NCBI GenBank assembly: GCA_022702705.1
Contig: CM040426.1
Span: 73,615,306 to 73,679,305 of the forward strand
Direction: 5' to 3'
DNA: 64,000 nt
From: Papilionanthe hookeriana x Papilionanthe teres
Lineage: Eukaryota > Streptophyta > Magnoliopsida > Asparagales > Orchidaceae
This document shows, in pieces, positions 10,592 to 59,799 of the stretch (positions within the stretch are counted from its first letter, which is position 1; every line of letters begins with the position of its first letter). Position numbers and translations under genes: made by a program. The notes below the pieces were generated by a model. That model was not told the origin of the DNA. It was given only the letters and a program-made list of their open reading frames with translations, and ran no database searches.

Positions 10592-12556
10592 ATGGTGCGG
10601 TGGCGGGCTGCTTTGCTAGGGTTTCACCCGACGGCGATTTCCTGTATTGAATCCTTCAGCTTCACTCCACCAGCTTCGTCGTGTCCGACGACGAAGAGTT
10701 TCGCGTCAACCAGTTTCGTCCTACCCGACTACGAAGGGCTTCTCTCTTTCGTTTTGCTCGCACTAAAGCATTCACACCATCGTTTCGTCCTGCACAACGA
10801 TGACGGTCTTCTGCTGGGCCTTTCTCGCACGGTCTTCTGTTTCGCTCGATGAAGAAGGGCTTCTGTCTAGCCTTTCTTGCACAATCTCCTCTTCCTGACG
10901 CAGTCCCCTAAACGTGGGGTTTGCGTTGTTTGCAGACTCTGCCCGTGGTGATGGCCTCAGGGCTTCGTTTCTACGCCTCCGCCCTTGCCAGCGATAACGC
11001 CGCTCACGCTCTTTTTTCGTATGTTCCCGCAGCGATACCACTATACTTTAGCGTTGGGCGTTGACACTGGATTTTTCGAAAAAATATCTTGTAATGGCAA
11101 ACTTGCAATCTTTCTGTCTGAGGTCGAGATATCTACCTTAGCTTCATCCTGCCAGCTGGTCTTAGTTGGTTAGTTCCTCTATGGAAACCCCAAACTCGAG
11201 CTAATTTGAAAAAAAATTGAGCAAATATGGTTGAAAGGGGAATGAAAGATTAGTAAACTGGACGGTAGGAATATTCTCATACAATTATCAGATGATGAAG
11301 ATTATACCAATTTGTTTGCGAGAAGACTCGTTCGAATATATAACTATGTGATGAAGGTTTTAAATGGACGGTTAATTTTGACGCTCTCATTGAATCTCCT
11401 ATTCTTGTATGGTTGCGCTTCCGAGGTTTGAAGTTTCACCCTTCAATCAAGGACTCTCTCCTCAGCTACGGTATACAGTAAACCCCTCAAAATTGATATT
11501 CCTACAGTTAATCTGAGTCGGCTTTCTGAAGCTAGAGTTTTGATTGAACGAGATATTATTTTACCTTTTTCGGGTGAGATTTGGATTGACTCACAGCATC
11601 AGGGCTTTTGTTAGCGGGTGGAACTCTAACAGATGTCACTTTACTGCGCACACTGCCGTATGTTTGGACACTCTCACTCTCAATGTTATTATTTACAACC
11701 TCATTTAAAACCTCAGAGTAAAAATGTTATTGGGTCTGCCCCAACTCACACATGTCCCTCTACTCCTTTGTGTAATTCACTGGCTATTGAAACATTTGTT
11801 AAAACGTCATTAGCTCTCCCTCCCAATACCGGAGACCCCCTGACAATAATGTTTCTGTGTTAGCGATTGATGTGTTGCCGAATGGTTCAGCCGGGCAACC
11901 TATAGCTTTAAACCTTGTTGAAAACAATACTGAAGGATCCTTACCTATAAAGGACAATGTTCGGTCAGACAATCAGGTAAGCTTTGAAGCTTCTCATCCT
12001 CAAGAAGCATCGGGTGCAGAGGAGACAATTCATACTTCGCATAAACTAGAATCTATCATTGTTGCAATGATTGGAAATCTTTCTACCGCGGTTCTACCGC
12101 CTTTTCAGAATGAGCAAGGCGTTACTGTTAGTCAGGAGCAAGGGGCTCATCAGCTTATACATGCCCGACAAACTTTTGACCAACACACTGATCAGATGAG
12201 CCAATCTTTGGATGAGAAATGATAGGTCTACACATTTAGGAGAAAGAAGAAGAATGAAGGCCTAGTCGAGGTCAAGAACCTAATTGATGATGCATTGTTT
12301 ATTTCGGGTAATGACACGAAACTCAATAATATGTTAGTTGGTTCCCTTCCTAGAACTAGAGACAGAGGCAGGACTAAATTGGGTCGTCCCTAGCTACTTG
12401 TTTCTGTGATTTGATTTTTTTGGGTTTACATTTATTTTTGCTTTTTTGGGACTTTTGTGGTGTTCTACCGTGTGAGTAGGGTGCCTTTATTGGTCCCTCT
12501 CATACAACCTATTTGTATCTTTTTTATTTTAATATATTAGCCCTTGGGCTTGTTAA
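10592..12556 (+). mobile_element. LINE ORF1-only unit L1-6 (full length)
   Basis: It starts ATGGTGCGG after the TA tract, with TTTGCTAGGGTTTCACC at about 10,611. The order is 5' UTR, ORF1 pseudogene, then a 3' UTR with GTCCCTCTCATACAACC and a TTAGCCCTTGGGCTTG tail. The tail runs into a TATG/CACATA microsatellite rather than pure TA. At about 1.96 kb it is the same size as L1-1, L1-2 and L1-4. No endonuclease or reverse transcriptase is present. Confidence 0.8.
10951..12393 (+). pseudogene. LINE ORF1 of L1-6 with intact CCHC knuckle
   Basis: The ATG at 10,951 begins MASGLRFYASALASDNA, then shifts. FFEKISCNGKLAIFLSEVEI, LSRLSEARVLIERDIILPF and SEARVLIERDI-type blocks mark DUF4283. The knuckle CAHCRMFGHSHSQC at 11,645-11,686 keeps all four zinc ligands, the best preserved of the set. 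A long open stretch at 11,857-12,222 is the variable region (LPIKDNVRSDNQVSFEASHP). The C-terminus (VYTFRRKKKNEG; RTRDRGRTKLGRP) ends at TAG 12,391. A TGA separates the variable region from the C-terminal block. Confidence 0.78.
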
Positions 12557-12628
12557 TACACATACACATATGTATGTATGTATGTATATACACATATATG
12601 TATGTATATATATGTATGTATATTTATA
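12557..12628. repeat. (TATG)n/(CACATA)n microsatellite
   Basis: TATG, TACACA and TA repeats lie between the tail of L1-6 and the head of the SINE. Confidence 0.9.
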
Positions 12629-12833
12629 TGTGCCGCGTTTCTGGTCTATTGGTGGCAGGGGTCACGGTAAGTGCCCTCAGGTCAGGGGTTCGATCCCCAC
12701 CTGTAGCGCGCACACGCGCGCGCGTGGGTGGTGGGGGGTGTCGGTCTGTTTAGGCACATGGCGCAGCTATCATCATGGGGCCTAGCGCATGGGAAACCGA
12801 TATTTTGGGCCTCTGCCAAATATCGTTTTTTTT
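12629..12833 (+). mobile_element. tRNA-derived SINE, copy 1
   Basis: A 205-bp unit with a two-part RNA polymerase III promoter: an A-box-like TGGTCTATTGG at 12,642 and a perfect B-box-like GGTTCGATCCC at 12,687, spaced as in a tRNA. A non-tRNA body follows, ending in a T-rich tail (T8) that runs into TA repeats. A second copy at 53,867 shares head, promoter positions and length. SINEs are moved by a partner LINE's enzymes. It is not a tRNA gene, because the cloverleaf stems and CCA-end region do not fold by eye. Confidence 0.72.
12642..12697 (+). promoter_or_regulatory. Internal Pol III promoter (A and B boxes) of SINE copy 1
   Basis: A box TGGTCTATTGG (12,642-12,652) compares with consensus TRGCNNAGYGG with two mismatches. 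B box GTTCGATCC (12,688-12,696) fits GWTCRANNC fully. The spacing of 34 bp is within the tRNA range. Confidence 0.65.
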
Positions 12834-12854
12834 AATATTATATATATATATATT

Positions 12855-13332
12855 GAAAAACCACAGGGCCAATTTTATTGAAATAAAAACGGTTATATGA
12901 GGCTACGGAGGGGCCCAAAATATGAAGCCCGACTCTACGATACAACGCTAACGAAATGGAACGAAAGGTCGATACATAAATAACGATAACGATGTCTAAG
13001 AACGAGATCACGCTGCTCTCGCTACGTTTCTAGGAGATCCATAAAGTAAGCTCTTAATTGCTGCTCCATTGTCATGAGTGATCAAGGTATCATCAACAAG
13101 TAGAGTATCCCCACGCTTCTTCCGTCGAGAAGTATAAACCTGTCAATCCTCTTCATCTTCTTCTACTTCTTCGACTTCTTCCTCTCTGCTGTCAGAATCT
13201 GCTGAAACTTATCGGTGGCTGCAGCAGTAGGTTGGAGGTTTTTTCTTTTTCTGCTAAATTTTTTGGTGTATCGGTCAGAATCGACAGCTATGGTAGCCAC
13301 CTGGGAATTGGAATTGCTAAAGTGTTCCATTT
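12855..13332 (-). mobile_element. LINE unit L1-7, 5'-truncated
   Basis: On the minus strand, the ORF1 C-terminal region (LQPTAAATDKFQQ; acidic run EEEVEEVEEDEED; QVYTSRRKKRGDTLL; DDTLITHDNGAAIKSL) is followed by a 3' UTR with GGGCCCCTCCGTAGCC and a TTGGCCCTGTGG tail ending in (TA)n. Everything upstream of the variable region is absent. There is an in-frame TGA just before QVYT, at the tryptophan position of L1-1. Confidence 0.72.
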
Positions 13333-14243
13333 CTGTGAATAAAAAAATTAAAATAGTTAATTAAAATCAAAACTAATTAAATAGATTATGTATATTTAAA
13401 GATTTATATATATATTCTTAACTTACCTTTTTGCTCATTTTTGGCATTACACTTTGCCGCCACCATATTGGAGATTCATTGCTTGAGCAAGGAACCATTA
13501 GAGTAGTTTAAATCCCTTTCCAATGTTGTGATTGCATCATATAAGTATGCAACATGTTCATGAAATGCTAAAACATTCTAATAATGCTTTTCAAATAATT
13601 TAGGTTTTTAATGATGTCACATTGCTAGTTCCATAGCTTGAGGGCTAAATATGGCAACGTGTAGGATATTATGCGAATATGAAATATGTTCTTTGTCACA
13701 CATTTTCTTTCTTATTCGATTTCACTTAAATGGAGCAGTATAAAAAAATATCAAATAATTAGAGCAACTATAGTTTATTCTCTTCATTGCACTTTTTGTA
13801 AGCTTGCCTGAACTTTTTAGACCTTGTTTATAGGCGTTGGCTTCAATATAATTTAGCAATTATGTATTTGTTTTATCTTGCTGCTTTAAGAAGATAAAAT
13901 ATTCAGGTTCAGATGCACTTTGGCATAATTCTTAAAATGGTGAAGACGATTAAGTTGTGAATTTTGACATATGTTTTTTAGTTACTTTTCAGCAGAAAGT
14001 GCAAAAATATTTAGGAGTTATTTAGGCCTTTTTCCTGATAATTACTTGATGGCAAAGAACATTTTAAAGAAGTATTCACCATTCTAATCTTAGTTGCCTC
14101 TTATGTTCTTCATTCATTTTATTCAAGATTGAAAAAGTAAAACTGCAGATAGATTATTTATCTTTTTCTTCTATTATTTGTCATTTCAACGTGCTAAGAT
14201 GTAAATTGTCACATTGTTTTCCTTTCATATCCTATTTGCAAAG
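13333..14243. other. AT-rich DNA upstream of the first recognised CW-gene exon
   Basis: No domain is recognised. A possible tiny minus-strand exon (13,427-13,466) with a good donor is discussed in the findings. If the CW-gene model holds, this is intron or upstream sequence of that gene. Confidence 0.4.
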
Positions 14244-53074
<38,831 letters not shown>

Positions 53075-53632
53075 GTCAAAAGTCTTCTGAAATCTTGAAT
53101 GCAACCAACACTCCAATTATCTGTGAGGTCAAATGAACCTTTTAGCTGCTCTTGTGTGGATCCTGTACAAATGACTTGAGCTGTTACAGGTTTTTGGATT
53201 TTCAATCAAATATCATTTCATCTTTTCTATTGCTGCTCCCCCTTTTATGTTATTTTCTCTTTTTTTTTTTTCTTTTTCCTTTTTTAGTTCTGTTCTAATA
53301 TCATTATAAAAACACATAATGGACCCATATATAGGTGATATTTTTTTGGTGTGGCCTACTATTTTTGACTATTTTTTAGTGGTGAACTAAATGCTGTAAC
53401 TTTTCATCTCATTTCATTGTATTCCTTGAGAAGATTGAAACATGTATTGAAGATGAAAATTTGCACCAAAAAAAAGTCATTTTTTCAATGGCCTATTGAT
53501 TACATTGTGTATATTGGATGGTAGTTATTTTGCATTTGCTTAGGTGAGGGTATTGTAACTTGGACAAAGCCACAATCATTATAGCAAATGTTGATTTATT
53601 TGTGTAAAGGGTTGTAAGTTTATTTAAATTAG

Positions 53633-53760
53633 AGGTGTCAATGAGCCGAGCTTGAGTCGTTTGGATATCCAAATGAGCGCAAATTTGTTGTTTTTGTTTA
53701 GCTCGTTAGTTTATCACGTCAAATAAGAGTTGTTCATGAATATAAAATATACTTGAAAGG
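53633..53760. mobile_element. Fragment of the GAGCC-rich hAT-like element
   Basis: AGAGGTGTCAATGAGCCGAG then CTTGAGTCG resembles the left end of the element at 20,953. Only one end is present. Confidence 0.4.
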
Positions 53761-53866
53761 CATATATAAATGGTGTAATATACATATCATTTGTATGCAT
53801 ATGTATTTCTCTGTAATAGAAGTTTTAAAGTATGAGTACAAATAATCTTTTGCATATATATATATC

Positions 53867-54070
53867 TGTGTGCGCGTTTCGTGGCTTGTTGGTGGGGCAG
53901 CCTTTTTGAAGTTTGTAAGTCCACTCAGGTCCTGGGTTTGAATTCTCTATCGGTGTAGTGTCTCCTTAAGGCAAGTGGTATTCAAATTTATTTACACACA
54001 TGTCGGCTCCCAAACCTAATGGGAGTTAGCGCATTATGGGTTGATTGGAGATTCCACCCGTCTTTAATAT
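53867..54070 (+). mobile_element. tRNA-derived SINE, copy 2
   Basis: The head TGTGTGCGCGTTTCGTGG corresponds to copy 1 (TGTGCCGCGTTTCTGG). A-box-like TGGCTTGTTGG is at 53,882 and B-box-like GGTTTGAATTC at 53,935 (two changes). The body keeps GTTAGCGCAT-like sequence (copy 1 CCTAGCGCAT) and ends TCTTTAATA before TATC/TA repeats. Length is about 204 bp against 205 bp in copy 1, and TA repeats flank both ends. Confidence 0.7.
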
Positions 54071-54139
54071 ATCTATCTATCTATATATATATATTTGTGT
54101 GTGCGCGCACTCGAATGCTTTGATATATATATATATATA

Positions 54140-54360
54140 GGGAAATTTATGTAGGTAGCACACAATTCTTATGTGCTTACATCTCACATCTAAACTCTTA
54201 TGTACATAATATATCGTTGTTTTAATTTTATGCATGAAAATGTGTATTTGATAATATTATTGATATGATGTTAAAGGTTTGAGTGTTGTGTGTATAAATA
54301 TGAAACTTTAGGTGTGAGATATGTAAATAGATTAGAATTATGTTATGTTTGTTAAGTGCA
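54140..54360 (+). mobile_element. Palindromic MITE family P, copy d
   Basis: GGGAAATTTATGTAGG start, ACATCTCACATCTAAACTC and ACTTTAGGTGTGAGATATGT arms, core AAAGGTTTGAGTGTTGTGTG. Directly abuts a TA tract beside the SINE. Confidence 0.65.
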
Positions 54361-54373
54361 CCTTTTTTTTGTC

Positions 54374-54772
54374 TAGGCATTTACTTACAACATACTCATC
54401 TGTTCTTGTATATTTACATCTCTAACACCTAAAGTTTGTTTTTAACATTAATACCACCTAAATCTTTCATGTCAAATAAAAAATGGGGTTATTTACATAT
54501 CTAACATCTAAATTGTACATTTTATATTTATGGCACCCAAAACTTTTATATTACATAAAAAAACATTCTGCAATTTTAATTTTTAAAAATTAAAGTTTAG
54601 GTGTTTAATATGTGAACACATTGTAATTAAGTGGTATGCATGTAAATCTTCCCATAAAAAGTAACACCAACTCTAACTTCAATTTGGGAAAAATGGCATC
54701 TATGCAAAAAAAATTGAAGTTTAGATGTTAGATATGTAAATGCATAGAATTTAAGGGGTATGGATGTAATTT
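54374..54772 (-). mobile_element. Palindromic MITE family P, copy e with copy f nested in it
   Basis: The outer copy reads to CATGTCAAATAAAAAATGG (54,484) and resumes at TAAAAAGTAACACCAAC (54,654). In between, a complete inner copy runs from GGGGTTATTTACATATCT to GTGGTATGCATGTAAATC. ATAAAAA-type bases on both sides of the inner copy suggest a target duplication. Confidence 0.62.
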
Positions 54773-54949
54773 TTTTTTTTCACAATTTTTTACTGTAAAA
54801 TAATTTGTTATTTCAATCTGTTAATGATCTTTACTCTAAAAAATGCAGATCAATTGAAAGAGAGAATGCTGAGAGGTATGCATTCATCATTATCAAATTT
54901 TCTTTCTTTTTGTTCTAAATATTTTATTATCATGATATTTTTAATTTTG

Positions 54950-55200
54950 TATGAGGTTTGAATGGTATGAATATAAAAAAAGCAATGTTTTTTTATGTTA
55001 AATATGTAAATACATAAACATTGGGTGGTATTTAATTAAAGTTTATTTTAAAATCATAATTAAAGTCTATTTTACTTATGCATGAGAATGCTTTTCGATT
55101 TTTCAATATTAAAATGATAATAATTTTTATGTAATATGAAATTTTGCGTTGTGTTAGATATATAAATCCATGAAAATTGGATGGTATGTATATAAATGAC
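54950..55200. mobile_element. Decayed palindromic MITE family P copies
   Basis: GGTGGTATTTAATTAAA near 55,025 and TAGATATATAAATCCATG, GGATGGTATGTATATAAATG near 55,160-55,200 are degraded right arms of the family. Confidence 0.45.
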
Positions 55201-55281
55201 CCTTATTTTAAAAAAATTGGAAATGTTTATTAAAAATTAATTAATTTTATTATTATTATTAAAAAAAATTGTTGGTGTACC

Positions 55282-55290
55282 CCAAGCATA
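55282..55290. repeat. Left 9-bp target duplication CCAAGCATA
   Basis: Direct repeat with 55,843-55,851, flanking the foldback element exactly. Confidence 0.85.
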
Positions 55291-55842
55291 AGAAGAAATG
55301 TTACATCAGGTACTGCATGTAGAGCTATGTGCGGAGTCCAATAAAATAACTCCACGTTGAGAAAGAAAAATAAAAAAAACTGCGCGGTAACACGAGTAGA
55401 ACGGAGGAATATTCTTCCCGTGTTATTCCGCATTATTAAGTGTTATTGTGGTCGTTTTGATGTGTTATTATGTTATGAGAATATTCTTGGTGTTATAATA
55501 ACATAATAACACATCAATAACACCTGAATAATGCGAAATAATACGGGAAGAATATTCCTCCGTGTTTCTGGGCTGACGGAGGAATATTCTGCCCGTGTTA
55601 TTCATGTTTTATTGTGTGTTGCTCATGTGTTATTGTGTGTTATTGTGTTATAAGAATATTCCTTGTGTTATAATAACAATAAAACGTCAATAACACGTCA
55701 AAATCACCACAATAACACTTAATAATGCAGAATAACATGACAGGAATTTTTTCCCGTGTTACCGCACTGTTTTTTTTATTATTCTGTCACTTCCACGTGG
55801 AGTTATTTTATTGGACTCCGGAGTCTTGATGTAATATTTTCT
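55291..55842. mobile_element. MULE-like foldback element, 552 bp, with 9-bp TSD
   Basis: The ends AGAAGAAATGTTACATCA and TGATGTAATATTTTCT are inverted copies. A perfect 25-bp inverted pair (starts GGAGTCCAATAAAATAACTC) lies further in, followed by GCGGTAACACG/CGTGTTACCGC. The centre contains two nested inverted copies of GAATATTCTTCCCGTGTTAT-type motifs. The flanking 9-bp repeat points to Mutator-like transposition. No transposase is encoded. Confidence 0.82.
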
Positions 55843-55851
55843 CCAAGCATA
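55843..55851. repeat. Right 9-bp target duplication CCAAGCATA
   Basis: Perfect copy of 55,282-55,290. Confidence 0.85.
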
Positions 55852-56498
55852 AAAGGAAAAAAAAAGCAGGAGAGGTTTCCAGCGGTTTAGAGAAGATTAT
55901 GGATTTAGCCATTTTGGCCAACCAAAATTTTGAGCCCAAAAGATAAAAAATAAATAAATAAAATCTAGAAATTTTTAGAGTTTCAAAAATATTTTTTCAC
56001 TACCAGTTAAGTATTGATGTAAATAATTGAAAGTGTAAAGCTCATCTCAATTGCAAATGAACTAACGTGCTCAACAAATTACTCATGATTTAACTTGATT
56101 AAAATTTAATTATGACCACTTGATTGACTAATCAAATAAACTACAATGTCCTATGAATGCTAATAGATTAACATATTTGAGTAGCTTAATGCTTGATTTA
56201 TTTATTATCATAAAGAATATAATTTAAAATTCATAAGTTTATTGAAAAAAGAAAACTCAATTAAGACTTAATATATACTCAATTAAAATTTGACAACAAA
56301 TCTATTTACTAAATAATTATAGGAGCTCTATTCTTTTCTCTATTTGATTATGTTTATTCATCAACATATAAACTATACATTTATAATCATTAAGATGCCT
56401 TTCTCTTTAATAATTCAATCAGTTAAAATTAATATGCAAAATAAATCCTTTTCTATTATCTAAAAAAATATTTGATAGCATTACTCATGAAAAGGCTT
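55852..56498. other. AT-rich stretch, nothing recognised
   Basis: No domain or repeat boundary seen. Confidence 0.5.
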
Positions 56499-57186
56499 GG
56501 GGCCGTTTGATCTGCTGAAAATAAAGTGCAATGTAAAAAATTTATTGATACGCTAATTATAATGTATTTGAAACACTTTTGATTTGTTTGATTCGCCGTA
56601 AAATAAACTTAGGATTTTATATATTTTTTTTATTTGGTTTGAAGTGGATCGAATACAATGTATATATATGTGCAAAAGATAGCGGGCTGGCGGAGGGCGA
56701 TGGGCAGCAACCAGTGCCTGTAGACAGTAGAAGGCGGCAGCAGGCAATGGGACTACGAAAGGCAGCTTCGCGCAGCAGGAGGCAGGCAGCGTCGGACATT
56801 GGCACGCAGCGTGTTGCGAGCGGCAGGCAGTCTTTGTGAAGAGGCGGTTGGCAACGGGTGGCAGGACGCTGTGTCGACAGCTAGCTGCGAGGAGCAGAGA
56901 CGGTGGGCAGCCTAACGTGCGGACTGGTGCAGGCGAACAGCTACAACGAGAGGCAGGGGGCGACAGTTGCAGGCGGCAGTGACGACTTCCCTATAACATT
57001 TTACATAAATGATGTAATTCAAATTCGATCAAATCAAAAGAATTTTAAATTCAACCAAAATGAATTACGGCCTAAACTTCAAATTCATTAAAGCTCTACA
57101 CTTTATTTATAAATTTTCATACCAAACATAGAACTTTCTCCAAAAGATTTACAAGACACCATTAACTCACTCAATCAAACAGCCCC
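56499..57186. mobile_element. hAT-like element with a GC-rich insert
   Basis: The ends GGGGCCGTTTGATC and GATTGTTTG-type (plus strand AATCAAACAGCCCC) form an inverted pair. AT-rich subterminal arms carry AAAGTGCAATG / AGTGTAGAGC and TTTTGATTTG motifs on both sides. Between them 56,680-56,992 is strikingly GC-rich (GGCGGCAG, GGCAGGCAG runs), possibly captured genomic DNA. The open frames at 56,579-56,839 and 56,903-57,091 lie in it without a domain. No target duplication is clear. Confidence 0.55.
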
Positions 57187-57194
57187 TTGGTAAA

Positions 57195-57405
57195 ACTTAA
57201 TTAGCTAATTTACACTTTGTGTCATGAAACTATGCATGAAAAAGATCCATTTCACATTTCACTTTCAATAACACAGTGATATAATATTTTTGATGTGATA
57301 GTTAAAAAGATTTGAGTGGAATGCATGTAAATATCAGCTGCTTAGGTATTAGATATGTAAATACACAAATAATTGTGTGGTATGTGTATAAATACTCCTT
57401 CAAAA
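57195..57405 (+). mobile_element. Palindromic MITE family P, copy i (left arm missing)
   Basis: AAAGATTTGAGTGGAATGCA core, CTTAGGTATTAGATATGTAA and GTGTGGTATGTGTATAAATA right arm. It begins directly after the hAT-like element end. Confidence 0.6.
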
Positions 57406-59044
57406 TAAAAAACAACATCAACTGATATTGATGCTCTTTTGATACCTGAATCAAAAACAATTATTATCTCCTTATATTATATTTCAATCCAAGCCTTCAA
57501 AATAAAATCCATTATTAAATGAAAAAATAAAAATAAAAAATTCCTGATGTTAGTATTAGAACTGTCCACTTACCAGAGATCCAGATTGTATCAGATGTGA
57601 GGAGCTAAAATAACCTGATTAAGAAAGGGGCCAATAGTAGATGGATGCTGCCATGGCTTACTCCAATTTGTCAGCTTCATTAGGAATTTGTTGTTCATTA
57701 GGGATTCATTCCTCATTGTGGGATTGTGTACCCCTAATTTCTGGCATTCATGTCATGCCGGAATGAGCCGAAACTACACCTGAGCAAAAATAATAACAAA
57801 AATATTTAAATGTGCTCGTATGTGTAAGCATATTGGTTGAAAGCAGAATGAGATATTCCAATGTATCGGTTTTCGGCGCTCAATTTCCTCAAAAAAAATA
57901 ATAATAATAATAATAATACTAAAAAAATAGTTTAATAGTATATTATATGAATTTGAATATTGGGCAAGAAAGTTATATGTAGGAAATTGAACAAATATCA
58001 ATGGTATACAAAACATGTCCATGAGATGGGTAGTGAAAATTGATGTCCAAGAATTAACAGGGCAAACAATTAATACAAGTTAGGCGAAATGATTCGCACA
58101 AGATGGATTTAACCTTTGTTTATAGAAATACTATGTACACTCACTCAAGGTAATATGGTTGACCTACCAATATACTTTATTTAATGGCTCGCTTAAACAA
58201 AATGGAGGGCTACGTAAGAAATAGTACATAATCAAGTACGACAAATAATATTAAAGAGTGTAAGATGATAACTTACATTGGACAAATTAATGAACTTTTC
58301 AAATTCATTGCATTCCAAGTATTAAAACACTGTTAAAAAATACTATAATGTTTCATCTACTATCAATGCGATATTCTCCACCCCTAATTTGTAATCCTCC
58401 ATCTATCGTCTAAGTTTTTATAAGCTCGTTCTCTTCATCTTCAACTCTTATTACTCTAGAATTTAAAAACTATCAACTATACTTAGTAAACATGTTCTCA
58501 AAATTTCATGTTTATATACTTATTTCTTCAACACACTCTCATGTCATGTTATTATCATAAAAAATCTCAAATTTTAAACATTTGAAATGCATAACTCCAA
58601 TAAAGACGAAGCACTAGCCTTCTTTTGGGCTCCCAAAAGGTAAATAGTTTCTTAGGGACACATTTATAATGGCAAAAGCCTCAGAAATGCTATGACCTCA
58701 CTCATCTTATCTGAGCACCTAAACAAGCATCCTATGATTTAACAACATATAAAACACTTAACAGAATAAATAGATTATAATAATCATTAAAACTAGCCCC
58801 AATTGGGATAAAGCTAATGATGGTTCAACAATTTACACCTGGTTAGCAAAAAGTTAAAAGTCTAGTTGCATAAAACTGCAAATGGGAAATGACAGTTTCA
58901 AAGAAAAAAAGGTCTCAGCTTTATTACATAATGTATTGATTTAACAGATCATATACAAAAATCCTGACCAATTCTGTTGATCTATAATGCAACCTCCATG
59001 GCATACCTATTTATGTTCTATGGATCTATTTTCGTGATTCTTGT
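57406..59044. other. AT-rich stretch without recognised genes
   Basis: A short (AAT)n run lies at about 57,895-57,918. Nothing else is recognised. Confidence 0.5.
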
Positions 59045-59290
59045 GATTCACACAATTCTTATGTACGTACATACCTAACATCTATACATTCATATTCACA
59101 TGCATAACACTCAATTGTTTACATTCTCACATCAAAAGTACCGCCATCACTATCTTTTTATAAGTGAAATACACCTTTTCATGCATAGGTTTATGACACC
59201 AAGGTGTTCTACGTGTAAAACTCAAACTTTGGTTGTTAGATATCTAAATACATAATAATTATATGGTATATATGCAAATTTCTCCAATAA
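59045..59290 (-). mobile_element. Palindromic MITE family P, copy j (inverted)
   Basis: CACACAATTCTTATGTACGT left arm, core TAACACTCAATTGTTTACAT, TTTGGTTGTTAGATATCTAA right arm. Confidence 0.65.
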
Positions 59291-59799
59291 AAACTGTATC
59301 TCAAGTCTCTAGTAACTAATCTACCCTGACCAATTCCGATGCAACATTCTAAATGCTAATTATATCTCTAAGTTGATTAAAAGGCCAGAAAAACTCTCTT
59401 TTCTGAGGTAAAAGTGGTAAACAATCATCACTCAAGCGGTAATGTGGTAATGAGAAATGAAGCAAAATATTAGCCTTCTGCATCTCAGCATCCCCATCAC
59501 TCCACACCCCTTGATTCCCTTGGTTGCAGATGTTCCAATAGCTAACAGTAGAAGCATAGATATTTCAAAATCTAGAATATAAATACATAAATTTGAGCAA
59601 GAATCAGACGAACAAGACTATAAAGAAAGCTCAAACTAGATAACTCGTTTATAAATGATCAGCATCCACTGGCATTCTCAGTTCAACCTAAACAATGGCT
59701 TGTTTTATAAGAACCAGAAGTAATTGAAAGCAATTCGGATGACTAAATAATAACGCAAATAATTTCCACCAAAGTTCTAACGATAAATTTTCTGCTTTG

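Noticed and set aside
12629..12833. A functional tRNA gene
   Set aside because: Only the A and B boxes are recognisable. The stems do not pair by eye, and a second diverged copy of the same length marks it as a SINE.
56579..57091. Coding gene in the GC-rich island
   Set aside because: The frames are short, overlap on both strands, lack a domain and start within the hAT-like arms.
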